64,000 bases of DNA, from assembly GCA_964513565.1 (NCBI GenBank), contig CAZENE010000003.1, forward strand, positions 1 through 64,000, given 5' to 3'. The notes below the pieces were generated by a model, which was not told the DNA's origin, did no database searches, and was given only the letters and a program-made list of their open reading frames with translations. Each line of letters opens with the position of its first letter. Within the stretch, counting starts at the first letter, position 1. The position numbers and the translations under genes were made by a program. This DNA is from Delta-02 sp964513565. Its GTDB lineage: Bacteria; Desulfobacterota; Syntrophorhabdia; Syntrophorhabdales; Syntrophorhabdaceae. Below, one piece after another: positions 35,223 through 44,366 of the stretch.

Positions 35223-36836
35223 ATGCCTCCCATGGAAGAACTTCTCAACACCGGCAGGAATTTTTTAAGGACCACTCCGAAGAGCAAGCTTTATATGTAC
35301 ATTTTTTTGCTCATAGCGGTTGCGGGTGGTTCCATCATTGGCTTTTCCTTTCTTCACAAAGAAACATATCAAACGCTTTTCGCAGGCCTTTCGACGGAAG
35401 ACGCCTCTATTATCGTTTCGAAACTGAAGGAATTGAAGATACCGTATAAACTGACGCTCGGCGGCTCATCAGTGTCCGTTCCGAAGGATAAGGTCTATGA
35501 TATCCGGCTTCAGCTAGCGGGGCAGAATGCGCTTCCCGGCGGCAGCGGAGTCGGTTTCGAATTGTTTGACAAGGCCAATTACGGAATGACCGAGTTTATG
35601 CAGAATATCAATTACAAACGTGCAATACAGGGAGAGCTTTCACGCACGATAAATCAGATGCCGGAGGTCAGGGCCTCACGGGTCCATATTGCTATCCCCG
35701 AAAAGACACTTTTCACCGACCGCGAGAAGGATGCAACAGCCTCTGTTTTTCTCCAGTTAAAGCCAGGCAAGTCGTTATCTAAGGGGCAGGTAACAGGTAT
35801 CGTCCATCTTGTATCGGGCAGTATCGAAGGTCTCAAGACCGATAACGTGACGATAGTCGACTCGTTTGGCAAAGTGCTGTATAAGGCGGGCGGTTCAGGG
35901 ATGGAGATGGCTATGTCCGGCCAGCAGTTCGAGCTTCGGAAAAATGTTGAAAGGACTATCGAAGAATCTGTCCAGTCTATGCTTGACAGGTTCATCCCGG
36001 CGAATAGATCGATCGTCAGGGCCAATGTTGAATTAAATCTCCGCAAGGTTGAAAAAGTTGAAGAAGAATACGACCCGAATAAAAGGGTCCCGACAACTGA
36101 ACGCAAGAGCAGGGAAAAGAACCTGAACAGATCATCCGGTCCGTCCGGTGTCCCCGGTGTTGCTTCGAATGTCCCAAATTCGATGGGAAAGACCGCGAAT
36201 GATCCACCAAGGGTCGAGGCGACTGCCGCCTCGATGCGCGGAAGCGAGTCTGAACGTGAAGAATCCGTGGTGCAATACGAGGTTAGCAAGACGGTCAAAA
36301 AGATCGTAGAGCCCTATGGAGACATCAAGAAAATGTCTGTGGCCATCGTTCTTGACGGAAAGTACGAAAACGTAAAGGGCCAGAACGGCGAGGAGCTTAA
36401 ATATTCACCGAGGTCACAAAAAGAGCTTTCCGATATCAAGGGGATCGTAGCCCGGGCAGTGGGAATTGACGAAGAACGGGGAGACAGGATAGAAGTCCTC
36501 AATGTACCCTTTGAGATCGAAGATCTGGCCGATGAAAAGGGGCTGATCAATGCGGCGGACCGTAAGGAGATGATCTATTCCTTCAGCAAGTACGGTTTTT
36601 ATGCCCTCATGCTCGCCGCCATATTTTTCTTTGTCTTTAAGCCCCTTATGGGATTTCTCAAGATGCGGGCCGATCAAGCATCCCTTTACCAGGTAAAGGA
36701 TGTTTACATGAAGACCTCTCAACAGGACGGGGCGCTGGCCATTGAGAACAAGCAGCAGGCTGCCTTGAACGATGTCATGCGGGATAAGGCAGCTGTCGGT
36801 TCGGTCATCAAGGATTGGGTGAAGGAAGGGACGTAG
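35223..36836 (+). CDS. fliF: flagellar MS-ring protein FliF
   Basis: The 537-residue protein has two membrane helices (about 22-42 and 448-468) bracketing a large periplasmic domain with ring-building motifs; YKRAIQGELSRTINQM is the family signature. The C-terminal cytoplasmic tail binds FliG. It forms the MS ring in the inner membrane. The ATG at 35223 is used; one at 35232 would only trim three residues. Confidence 0.96.
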   Translation: MPPMEELLNTGRNFLRTTPKSKLYMYIFLLIAVAGGSIIGFSFLHKETYQTLFAGLSTEDASIIVSKLKELKIPYKLTLGGSSVSVPKDKVYDIRLQLAGQNALPGGSGVGFELFDKANYGMTEFMQNINYKRAIQGELSRTINQMPEVRASRVHIAIPEKTLFTDREKDATASVFLQLKPGKSLSKGQVTGIVHLVSGSIEGLKTDNVTIVDSFGKVLYKAGGSGMEMAMSGQQFELRKNVERTIEESVQSMLDRFIPANRSIVRANVELNLRKVEKVEEEYDPNKRVPTTERKSREKNLNRSSGPSGVPGVASNVPNSMGKTANDPPRVEATAASMRGSESEREESVVQYEVSKTVKKIVEPYGDIKKMSVAIVLDGKYENVKGQNGEELKYSPRSQKELSDIKGIVARAVGIDEERGDRIEVLNVPFEIEDLADEKGLINAADRKEMIYSFSKYGFYALMLAAIFFFVFKPLMGFLKMRADQASLYQVKDVYMKTSQQDGALAIENKQQAALNDVMRDKAAVGSVIKDWVKEGT

Positions 36837-36839
36837 CGC

Positions 36840-37841
36840 ATGAATGCTGAAGACCTATCCGGAGTCAGAAAGGCCGCCATACTCCTTCTTACCATGGATG
36901 ACGAGGTAACGAAGGAGGTCATGAAAGGGCTCGATGAACAGGAGATCGATGCTATCGGAAAGGAAATAACGAATCTCAGGCTCATACCTGACCATGTCGT
37001 GCACAGGGTCCAGGAAGAGTTTATGAGCAGGGTTTCAAAGAAAAACAAGAATGTGGTCGGTGGTGAGAGCAGATTCAGGCAGCTTGTAAAAGAGAGTTTC
37101 GATGAAGAAAAAGCCGAGATCCTGCTCGGTCAGCTGGATACCAAAAGAGGCGTTCCCGGGGAATTTCTCAAACGCTGTGATCCCCGTGTTCTCGCTAATG
37201 TCATCAGGGAAGAACATCCTCAGACAGTGGCACTTGTTTTGTCGGTCCTGGGGACAAAAAAGGCGGGGGAGGCGATAAGCTGCCTTCCCGACCGTGTCCA
37301 AATGGACGTTGTCGTGAGAATGGCAAATCTTGAAAAGGTCGATCTCAATATCTTGGCCGAAGTCGAGAATGTCATTCGGGAACAGCTCGAAAGCACGATG
37401 GGCGGTGCCCAGGGAAAACAGCTTGGCGGTGTTGAGGTTGTTGCGAGCATTTTGAACCAGATGGACAGGACGCTCGAGTCCGAGCTGCTTGGCAAGCTCG
37501 AAGAGACAAATCCAGAACTGGCTGAACGGATCAGGCAGCTCATGTTCACATTCGACGACCTTGGCGATCTTGATGACAGGAGCGTTCAGGTTCTCCTGAA
37601 AGAGATCTCTTCCGAAGATGTCGGGATAGCGCTGAAAGGCGCTTCGGACAGTATGAAGCAGAAGATATTCTCCAATATGTCGGAAAGGGCTGCTGCAATG
37701 CTCCAGGAAGATCTCGAGGCTATGGGCCCGGTGCGGCTCTCGGATGTCGAGAAGGCGCAGGTCAAGATAGCAATGATCGCAAAAAAACTCGAGAGTGAAG
37801 GCAAGATCTTTCTTTCCCGGGGAAATGAAGAATTTGTTTGA
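36840..37841 (+). CDS. fliG: flagellar motor switch protein FliG
   Basis: The 333-residue protein has the N-terminal FliF-binding domain, the middle-domain EHPQ motif (REEHPQTVALVLS near 123), and the C-terminal torque domain with charged residues, including DDLGDLDDRSVQVLLKE. It transmits stator force to the rotor. It overlaps fliH by 4 nt. Confidence 0.96.
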   Translation: MNAEDLSGVRKAAILLLTMDDEVTKEVMKGLDEQEIDAIGKEITNLRLIPDHVVHRVQEEFMSRVSKKNKNVVGGESRFRQLVKESFDEEKAEILLGQLDTKRGVPGEFLKRCDPRVLANVIREEHPQTVALVLSVLGTKKAGEAISCLPDRVQMDVVVRMANLEKVDLNILAEVENVIREQLESTMGGAQGKQLGGVEVVASILNQMDRTLESELLGKLEETNPELAERIRQLMFTFDDLGDLDDRSVQVLLKEISSEDVGIALKGASDSMKQKIFSNMSERAAAMLQEDLEAMGPVRLSDVEKAQVKIAMIAKKLESEGKIFLSRGNEEFV

Positions 37842-38482
37842 CAATACACGCTATGGAAACGTATATCCTAGACGATCTCGCATTCGAAGCACCGGAAGAA
37901 ACATCTCACGACTTCGTGAAATTATTCGATGAAGAACGTTCAGGCTTCAAAGAAAACGCGTCCCCTGATGACCCACCCACGCCTCCGCCGGCGATAAATC
38001 TCGAAGAGGAAGCGCGGCGTATATTTGAAGACGCGTATGCCGAAGGCGAAAAGGCCGGTCGTAAAATGGGTATGCAAAGGGTGGAGCCCATTGTAAAAAG
38101 GCTGGGGACCTTTCTGGCAGAATTGTCTGTGTTCAGGGAAGAGCTTGTCGGGCGGGCCGAAAACCTGTCCACGGAGATGGCGCTTATATTTGCCGAAGCG
38201 ATTATTCTCAAGGAATGCAGGGACGATCGCGACACGGTCCTGAGAATGGTCAAGAAGGCCCTTTCCCTGTGCGAGCAGAGAAGTCAAACAACGATCCGGC
38301 TCCGCAAAGAGGATGCCGACCTGATCTCGACAGGGGAGCTGAGCGATTTCACGATAGTTAAAGACGATGCCCTGCATGAGCCGGGGTTTCTGATCGAGAC
38401 GAATTTCGGAGATATAGACGGACGTGTCTCTATACAGATCGAGGAATTGAAAAGAGAGTTCATGAATGGACGCATCGACTGA
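37838..38482 (+). CDS. fliH: flagellar export ATPase regulator FliH
   Basis: The 214-residue protein has an acidic, proline-rich N-terminus, an EAYAEGEKAGRKMG-type repeat region (about 60-80) and a C-terminal domain like the V/F-ATPase peripheral stalk (ALIFAEAIILKE). It holds FliI in the cytosol and docks it on the C ring. The TTG start at 37838 overlaps the fliG stop (TTGA); an ATG at 37853 is possible but has no ribosome site. Confidence 0.88.
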   Translation: MTIHAMETYILDDLAFEAPEETSHDFVKLFDEERSGFKENASPDDPPTPPPAINLEEEARRIFEDAYAEGEKAGRKMGMQRVEPIVKRLGTFLAELSVFREELVGRAENLSTEMALIFAEAIILKECRDDRDTVLRMVKKALSLCEQRSQTTIRLRKEDADLISTGELSDFTIVKDDALHEPGFLIETNFGDIDGRVSIQIEELKREFMNGRID

Positions 38483-39791
38483 GAAGACGTTGTCACTTGC
38501 ACGTGACATGCTGGCCACCCTGTATCCATACCGTGTGTACGGCAGGGTAAACCAGGTGGTGGGACTTGTTATAGAAGGAAAAGGTCCGCTCTCATCCGTG
38601 GGGGATTCGGCGCTCATTTACCCCGTTGACAGCAATGCTCCCATCGATGCGGAGGTTGTCGGCTTCCGGGACGGCAAAACCCTCCTTATGCCGCTCGGTG
38701 ATATACGGGGAGTCGGGATCGGTTCGCGAATTCTCTCCAAGAAAAGGAACGCCGATATAGTTGCGGGCGAAGGTCTCCTTGGCCGCGTCATCGACGGGCT
38801 CGGCAATCCCATGGACGGAAAGGGGCCTCTTAACTGCACGGAATCCGTACCCATCTATCATGATACGGTCAACCCGATGCGAAAAAAACGTATTACAGAA
38901 CCGCTTGATCTGGGGATACGGAGCATCAACGGTCTTTTGACCTGCGGCAAGGGCCAGAGGATAGGGATCTTTGCCGGCTCGGGCGTCGGGAAAAGCGTCC
39001 TTCTTGGGATGATCGCCCGCCATACAGAGGCTAACGTGAATGTCATCGGCCTCATCGGCGAGCGCGGCCGTGAGGTACGCGAGTTCATAGAGCGCGACCT
39101 CGGGGACGGTATAAAAAATTCGGTCGTGGTTGTAGCAACGTCCGACCAGCCCCCGCTTATCCGGGTCAGGGGCGCATTCCTCACGATCACGCTGGCGGAA
39201 TATTTCAGGGACCGGGGGAATGATGTGCTCTTGCTCATGGATTCTCTGACCCGTTTCAGTATGGCACAAAGAGAAATTGGGCTTGCCATCGGCGAACCGC
39301 CGACCTCGAAAGGATACACACCGAGCGTTTTTTCATTGCTCGCCAAGGTGCTTGAGAGGGCAGGGAACGGTTACGGCGAAGGAACCATGACCGCAATTTA
39401 CACAGTTCTGGTCGAAGGCGATGACCTTGAAGACCCCATCGCCGATGCTGCAAGATCGATTCTTGACGGCCATGTCGTTCTTTCGAGAAAGCTGTCCGAC
39501 GCCAACCATTACCCGCCGATAGACGTCCTCCGCAGCGTATCGAGGCTGATGAAAGATATCACTCCAAAGGAGCAGACCGAATACGCCAGCCGTATCGTAG
39601 AGATACTTGCCGAATTCGAACGCGCCGAAGACCTTATCAATATCGGCGCCTATACCCCGGGCAACAGCCAAAAGGTCGATCATGCACTGTCAATGATCGA
39701 CAAGGTCAGGACGTTTCTTCAACAGGGCGTCGACGAACGGGTGCGGCTCGAGGAAACGCAGAACAGCATGAAGATCCTTTTCTACGTGTAA
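38466..39791 (+). CDS. fliI: flagellum-specific ATP synthase FliI
   Basis: The 441-residue ATPase resembles F1 beta subunits, with Walker A (AGSGVGKSVLLGMIA near 169) and Walker B (LLLMDSLTRFSMAQRE). It energises flagellar export and overlaps fliH by 17 nt. A repeat-bearing gap of 146 nt follows, unlike the tight packing before it. Confidence 0.96.
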   Translation: MDASTEKTLSLARDMLATLYPYRVYGRVNQVVGLVIEGKGPLSSVGDSALIYPVDSNAPIDAEVVGFRDGKTLLMPLGDIRGVGIGSRILSKKRNADIVAGEGLLGRVIDGLGNPMDGKGPLNCTESVPIYHDTVNPMRKKRITEPLDLGIRSINGLLTCGKGQRIGIFAGSGVGKSVLLGMIARHTEANVNVIGLIGERGREVREFIERDLGDGIKNSVVVVATSDQPPLIRVRGAFLTITLAEYFRDRGNDVLLLMDSLTRFSMAQREIGLAIGEPPTSKGYTPSVFSLLAKVLERAGNGYGEGTMTAIYTVLVEGDDLEDPIADAARSILDGHVVLSRKLSDANHYPPIDVLRSVSRLMKDITPKEQTEYASRIVEILAEFERAEDLINIGAYTPGNSQKVDHALSMIDKVRTFLQQGVDERVRLEETQNSMKILFYV

Positions 39792-39818
39792 AACAGAGGG
39801 TTATGGGCATAGGAATTT

Positions 39819-39926
39819 TGTTCCGCGTTCTGCGTTAAGAAATTATAGAACCTGTAACCTCCGGGTTCCAGGTTAAGGAATTAAAAAAAAGCAGAACCTA
39901 GAACGTAGAACGGAGAACCTAGAACG
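39819..39926 (+). repeat. heptamer inverted repeat between fliI and fliJ, with nested hairpin (locus F)
   Basis: The left arm (39819-39836) reads GTTCCGCGTTCTGCGTT; the right arm (39892-39926) is CCTAGAA, CGTAGAA, CGGAGAA, CCTAGAA units. Between them AACCTG...CAGGTT (39849-39874) forms a second hairpin, followed by an A-rich run. It ends about 12 nt before fliJ, where fliI-fliJ coupling would be normal. Confidence 0.75.
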
Positions 39927-39937
39927 ATTATTTCTCT

Positions 39938-40363
39938 ATGGATCGAAAACGAATCAACAAGATCATCGATATCAAAGAAAATATCAAGAAGGACAAGGAA
40001 CGGGAAATCGAGGAAGCAAATGCGAAAATGGCGGCCGTCTGCAGCGAAATAGCAGTCATCGAGGAGACTATCTCCCAGAATTACGACAAGCTCTCGACCC
40101 CTTTAGCGGGGAATGATTTTACCGTTTTAACGGACTACCTGGACTACCTCTATACCTCGCGGTCAACGCTCGAATGCGAAAAAGGATCACTCCAGGAAAA
40201 TGTCGACGCTCTCTACCAGGAATTGTATGAATGCGCGAAGGAACTGAAAATGCTCTGGAAGCTGCAAGATAAGGTAATATGTGAATACAAAAAGGGCAAA
40301 AACCGTCGTGAACAAAAGATGCTCGACGAAATGGCCCTCAGGATGGAAGACAAGAAGTTGTAG
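39938..40363 (+). CDS. fliJ: flagellar export chaperone-like protein FliJ
   Basis: The 141-residue protein is almost wholly charged coiled coil (NIKKDKEREIEEANAKMA), with the FliJ-type C-terminus rich in Lys/Glu. Sequence similarity is weak, so the call rests on size, coiled coil and its position after fliI. FliJ helps the export gate use proton motive force. Confidence 0.75.
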   Translation: MDRKRINKIIDIKENIKKDKEREIEEANAKMAAVCSEIAVIEETISQNYDKLSTPLAGNDFTVLTDYLDYLYTSRSTLECEKGSLQENVDALYQELYECAKELKMLWKLQDKVICEYKKGKNRREQKMLDEMALRMEDKKL

Positions 40364-40461
40364 GAAAATTTTTCCTTTCATGGAAATTATTTCCCCGGCC
40401 GCGCTACTCCCCCCACAGTGTATATGATCATAAGTTATTGAAAAACGTCACGTTTGATCTA

Positions 40462-40477
40462 TGGCACGAATTTTGTT
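40462..40477 (+). promoter_or_regulatory. sigma-54-like promoter before fliK
   Basis: TGGCACGAATTTTGTT has a perfect -24 element, but the -12 GC is GT. The start would be near 40488, two bases before the ATG at 40490, the same arrangement as at 31707. An AAGGGA ribosome site lies between box and ATG and would not be transcribed. Confidence 0.45.
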
Positions 40478-40489
40478 TAAGGGAATGCC

Positions 40490-41884
40490 ATGGAAGATTC
40501 AATTTTAAACTGCCTGATGGCAAATCTCGTGGGAACCGGGAAGCAATTTGTGCCGCAAAAGGACCCTCATTTTGCTGCACAGGGGCGAAACGGTTTTCTC
40601 GCCCTTTTCTCCGAAAAGATGAACGGTATCTTCGGCACATTGCTGCCCGCCAATGCCAGCCCGTCCGGAGAAAATGGAGGCATGTCAGCCCAATCGGCGG
40701 CTATACCTTCCGATCGCACCGAGATCTCACTTTTTGTATCGTCGCTTATAGCTCCCATCGAGCGACCGGCGCCGCAATCGCTTCCGGAAGATGCTCATCT
40801 CCCGTCTATCACCGAATTTCTCAAGAGTATCCTAGAGGTCCTGTCAAATGGTGACGAGATCGAATTGAAGGGCCATGTTAAAACGGCGGGCACCGGACCG
40901 TCAAACAATGAAGTCCGGCAGGATGGCCCGGAAAACGCTGCGGAGGATCCATCCATCGGGTCTTGCGCGATATTCCTAGCGGCACTCAACAAAATGGCTG
41001 GTCGGGATGTTGATACGGGGTTAACGGCCGCAGGCGGCGATGTGCCTCACGGCTGCAAGATAGAAGAGGTGCTTTATCGCCAGCCGCAGACGAAAAGCAT
41101 GCCGGATACAGTCAGGTGCGCCGCCCCGGGCAATGGAATTGCCCTTGCGGCACAGGATGCGGCCCGGGCGGAGGCACCCGAGAGACGGGTCGCGATCCTT
41201 GACGTCACTTATGCCGCTAAAGGGAACGGGATCATCGACATATCGATGAATGACCTGCAGAAAAGGTTCGAGTCCGTATCCACGGAATCGAAAACTGGAG
41301 CAATGCAAATCCCTCCGGATCGCCGGGATGCGGTTATCGAAAACACGATCGACCCAGACATGATCATTATCAGAGTTACCGAAAAGGAGAAGCCGGCCTT
41401 AAAGAACGGTACCGGCGACAGGCCCGAAAACGAAAGCGGCATTGGTCTTAACGGCAATTCCCTGCGGAACGGTGAACAGAACACGGCCCAAATGCAGCAT
41501 GCAGAAAAGACCAATTTTGGCGCGATGATGATGGACAAAATAGAAAAGATCGCGGAGCGGTGCTCGGGGAAAAACCCGGGTATGGATATGACGGTAAGAC
41601 TGAAGATAGACGACAATGAAACAATCTTGGTCGGACTGCGCGACGAAGGAGCACGTGTTGCCGTAGAAGTTAAAACGGCACGTGAGAACACGATGAATTT
41701 TATTCAGTCACAAAAAGACGACCTCACGAGAAACCTGGAAGAGAGACACGTCATGACAACCATCCATGTTGACATCGATCAGGATGCCCAAAAAAGGCAC
41801 CGGCATGGCAGGGATCAGGGAAATGATCAGGCAGGCGCCGAGGATGACCCGGATTTCGGGAGTTTTTTTCAGGCAATTGCTTAA
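40490..41884 (+). CDS. fliK: flagellar hook-length control protein FliK
   Basis: The 464-residue protein has a long, poorly conserved N-terminal ruler region and a C-terminal domain (about 355-440) with the FliK pattern GMDMTVRLKIDDNETILVG and a helix that ends in hydrophilic repeats. FliK is exported and switches the FlhB gate from hook to filament substrates. Low similarity in the N-terminus is normal. Context between fliJ and flgD supports the call. Confidence 0.8.
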   Translation: MEDSILNCLMANLVGTGKQFVPQKDPHFAAQGRNGFLALFSEKMNGIFGTLLPANASPSGENGGMSAQSAAIPSDRTEISLFVSSLIAPIERPAPQSLPEDAHLPSITEFLKSILEVLSNGDEIELKGHVKTAGTGPSNNEVRQDGPENAAEDPSIGSCAIFLAALNKMAGRDVDTGLTAAGGDVPHGCKIEEVLYRQPQTKSMPDTVRCAAPGNGIALAAQDAARAEAPERRVAILDVTYAAKGNGIIDISMNDLQKRFESVSTESKTGAMQIPPDRRDAVIENTIDPDMIIIRVTEKEKPALKNGTGDRPENESGIGLNGNSLRNGEQNTAQMQHAEKTNFGAMMMDKIEKIAERCSGKNPGMDMTVRLKIDDNETILVGLRDEGARVAVEVKTARENTMNFIQSQKDDLTRNLEERHVMTTIHVDIDQDAQKRHRHGRDQGNDQAGAEDDPDFGSFFQAIA

Positions 41885-41894
41885 AGGAGGGAAC

Positions 41895-42509
41895 ATGTCA
41901 GTTGCAAGCGTAACAAACACGGTCGATACCACCGGAAAGACCTCGGGGTCCCCGGGCGCCACAATGCAGCTTCTCAATACGGATGCCTTCATGAACCTTC
42001 TGGTTACTCAGCTTAAATATCAGGACCCGCTTGACCCGATGGAGACCAACGAGTTCATGAGCCAATTGGCCGCACTTACTTCCGTCGAGAGGCTTCAGAA
42101 CATCCACGACTCCTTAACGGACCTCGAGACAACGATCGAGACAGGAAATCTTCTCGACATGATCGGAAAGAAGATCGGGGTCGACGGAAATACGCTTTCG
42201 CAGGGTGATCAGTATATAGTTGCACCGTCTGCGGACTATGACAGGGTTGTTTTTTCCGTGAAGCATCTCAACGATGGAAACATTGAGACGGTGACGCGGT
42301 ATAAAGGAGATTCCCTGGCGTATACAAACGAAAGCGCGGATAATGTCCAGGTATCCGCAGCGGTATACATTAAGGAAAACATCGTCCCCATGAGCGGAGC
42401 GGCATACCGCATCGTGACAGGCGTCAAGAGCGGCACGGGCAGCGTTTCCCTTGTAACCGGCAATGGCGATGAATACCCGGCAAGTTCAATTGCCATGATC
42501 AAGAACTAA
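41895..42509 (+). CDS. flgD: flagellar hook cap protein FlgD
   Basis: The 204-residue protein has the FlgD signature in MNLLVTQLKYQDPLDPMETNEF followed by Fn3-like beta domains. FlgD caps the growing hook so that FlgE can assemble. The ATG at 41895 has an AAAGGAGG ribosome site; the longer in-frame reading from 41766 lies inside fliK and is rejected. Confidence 0.94.
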   Translation: MSVASVTNTVDTTGKTSGSPGATMQLLNTDAFMNLLVTQLKYQDPLDPMETNEFMSQLAALTSVERLQNIHDSLTDLETTIETGNLLDMIGKKIGVDGNTLSQGDQYIVAPSADYDRVVFSVKHLNDGNIETVTRYKGDSLAYTNESADNVQVSAAVYIKENIVPMSGAAYRIVTGVKSGTGSVSLVTGNGDEYPASSIAMIKN

Positions 42510-42524
42510 CAAGGAGGCATATAT

Positions 42525-44117
42525 ATGTTAAGTTCATTTTTTTCAGGCATTAGCGGCCTTATCGCAAACTCCTCGTCGATCAACGTTGTCGGCAACAACA
42601 TCGCGAACGTGAATACCGTCGGCTTCAAGGGGAGCCGGGCAACGTTTGAGGACGTTCTGTACCAGTCTATCAATGGAACATCCGGTTCCAGCCAGGTAGG
42701 CAGAGGCACCGCGCTGAGCTCCGTCGATACCTCATTTTCGCAAGGCAGTTTTGAAAGCACGAGCGAATCGACCGACCTTGCGATCGGCGGAAAAGGTTTT
42801 TTTATCGTACGGTCGGCCGAGTCTCAGACCAACTATTACACCAGGGCCGGGCAATTCAGGTTCGACGCAGACGGATATATGACAAATCCCGCCGGTGACA
42901 TCCTCCAGGGAAGGGCGATAGACAGGACCACCAACGCTCCCTACGGTGTCGATACCGATATCATAATATCACAGGCTCCCAGCGAACCCCGGGCAACGCA
43001 GTTCATAGGCATGTGTGTTAACCTCCAATCGGATTCGGAAGTTGCCGGGACTCTCGGAAGCTTGAGCGGCGCCGCAAACGGTAGTGCAACGTCGGCCGCG
43101 ATCAGCGAAGGCAAATATCCGAGGACAGGTACTTATACAATATCGTACGCGGCCGCCACAGGGATAACCGTGTCGGTGGCCCTGACCGACCCGACGGGTG
43201 CGCCCACGGGAACTACGATAACGTATCCCCCCGTTGCCGTTGTGGCGGGTACGACCTATACGAATTTAGGCGGGTCGGGACTGGATATCACCACCGACTC
43301 TTCGTTGGTCGATGCAGCATCCCGGACCATCACGTTTCAGGGCTTCTCGACCGATTATGTGAGCGCCACCCGGAACCCGACCACGACCTCGAATTATTCA
43401 TCGTCCGTCACTGCATATGACTCTCTGGGCCAACCTCATGTGGTAACGGTGTATTTCCGTAAATCATACGAGACAGGAAGTCCTCAGACGAGTGTCTGGG
43501 AATGGATGGCCCATCTCGACGGCGCCGATTCTGCGACCGGTATGAATACGCTTGCCGGATGGGGGACACTCACGTTTAACAACAACGGCGCACTTACCGC
43601 AGGCGGCGAAGCCAGCAGCGTGACCTTCGATTTTTCCCAGGGCGCCCAGGCAAACCAGGCGATCGATCTTTTGTTCGGGTCGGGGTCTGGCGGTGGGACA
43701 ACGACCCAGTACCCGATCGCATCAACGACAAATTTCCAGACCCAGGACGGATATCCTCCCGGCGTCCTCGAAAGCACTACCGTCAGCGCCGAGGGTGTTA
43801 TCTCGGGCCACTATTCCAACGGCCAGATATTGAACCTTTACCAGATCACATTGGCGAACTTCAATAACCCCAACGGACTGAAAAAAGAGGGGAGTAATCT
43901 CTATTCGGAGACCATCGAATCGGGCGTTGCTTACACAAACGCGCCCGGAGAGGGGGGTCTCGGAAAGATCAGCGCCAACTCGCTCGAACAATCCAATGTG
44001 GACCTGGCTACCGAGTTCGTTAAGATGATCATAGCACAGAGGGGATACCAGGCGAACTCCCGTGTCATCACCACGACGGACCAAATACTCGAAGAATTGA
44101 TAAACCTGAAACGTTAA
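42525..44117 (+). CDS. flgE: flagellar hook protein FlgE
   Basis: The 530-residue protein starts MLSSFFSGISGLIANSSSIN and carries SNNIANVNTVGFKGS-type rod/hook motifs, a Ser/Thr/Gly-rich middle, and the C-terminal LATEFVKMIIAQRGYQANSR. It forms the hook. A strong AGGAGG ribosome site precedes it, and a terminator follows. Confidence 0.95.
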   Translation: MLSSFFSGISGLIANSSSINVVGNNIANVNTVGFKGSRATFEDVLYQSINGTSGSSQVGRGTALSSVDTSFSQGSFESTSESTDLAIGGKGFFIVRSAESQTNYYTRAGQFRFDADGYMTNPAGDILQGRAIDRTTNAPYGVDTDIIISQAPSEPRATQFIGMCVNLQSDSEVAGTLGSLSGAANGSATSAAISEGKYPRTGTYTISYAAATGITVSVALTDPTGAPTGTTITYPPVAVVAGTTYTNLGGSGLDITTDSSLVDAASRTITFQGFSTDYVSATRNPTTTSNYSSSVTAYDSLGQPHVVTVYFRKSYETGSPQTSVWEWMAHLDGADSATGMNTLAGWGTLTFNNNGALTAGGEASSVTFDFSQGAQANQAIDLLFGSGSGGGTTTQYPIASTTNFQTQDGYPPGVLESTTVSAEGVISGHYSNGQILNLYQITLANFNNPNGLKKEGSNLYSETIESGVAYTNAPGEGGLGKISANSLEQSNVDLATEFVKMIIAQRGYQANSRVITTTDQILEELINLKR

Positions 44118-44233
44118 CGATCGTGCGGCGTAAGGCGAAAAACAAGGGGTCGGAACAAATTCCGGTCCCTTTTATATTGGACTGAAAATTATTCCAATGA
44201 TGTCTTTAAGCGCCTTACGCCTTACGATCTCAC
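44116..44233. repeat. heptamer inverted repeat after flgE (locus G)
   Basis: The left arm (44116-44140) GATCGTGCGGCGTAAGGCG pairs with the right arm (44210-44233) GCCTTACGCCTTACGATC apart from one position. The unit here is CGTAAGG. The terminator hairpin described next lies between the arms. Confidence 0.75.
44144..44178 (+). terminator. intrinsic terminator after flgE
   Basis: AAGGGGTCGGAA (44144-44155) pairs with TTCCGGTCCCTT (44160-44171), two G-U pairs, around a CAAA loop, followed by TTATATT. It is placed 26 nt past the flgE stop and before the fliL promoter, so it ends the fliK-flgE transcript. Confidence 0.85.
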
Positions 44234-44323
44234 GGTCTTCCATGTCAATTCCCTGACGCGGTCCGCTAAGATAAAGGCCGCATGAAAGTACACTTACCGT
44301 GTAATTCCAAGGATGTCTGAATA

Positions 44324-44339
44324 TGGCATATTAATTGCT
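44324..44339 (+). promoter_or_regulatory. sigma-54 promoter before fliL
   Basis: TGGCATATTAATTGCT matches the sigma-54 consensus with correct spacing. The start would be near 44350, 17 nt before the fliL ATG, leaving room for the AAGGAG site. It would drive the long fliL-fliA operon. Confidence 0.75.
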
Positions 44340-44366
44340 TTATCCTTTCGGCAAGGAGAATCCTTG

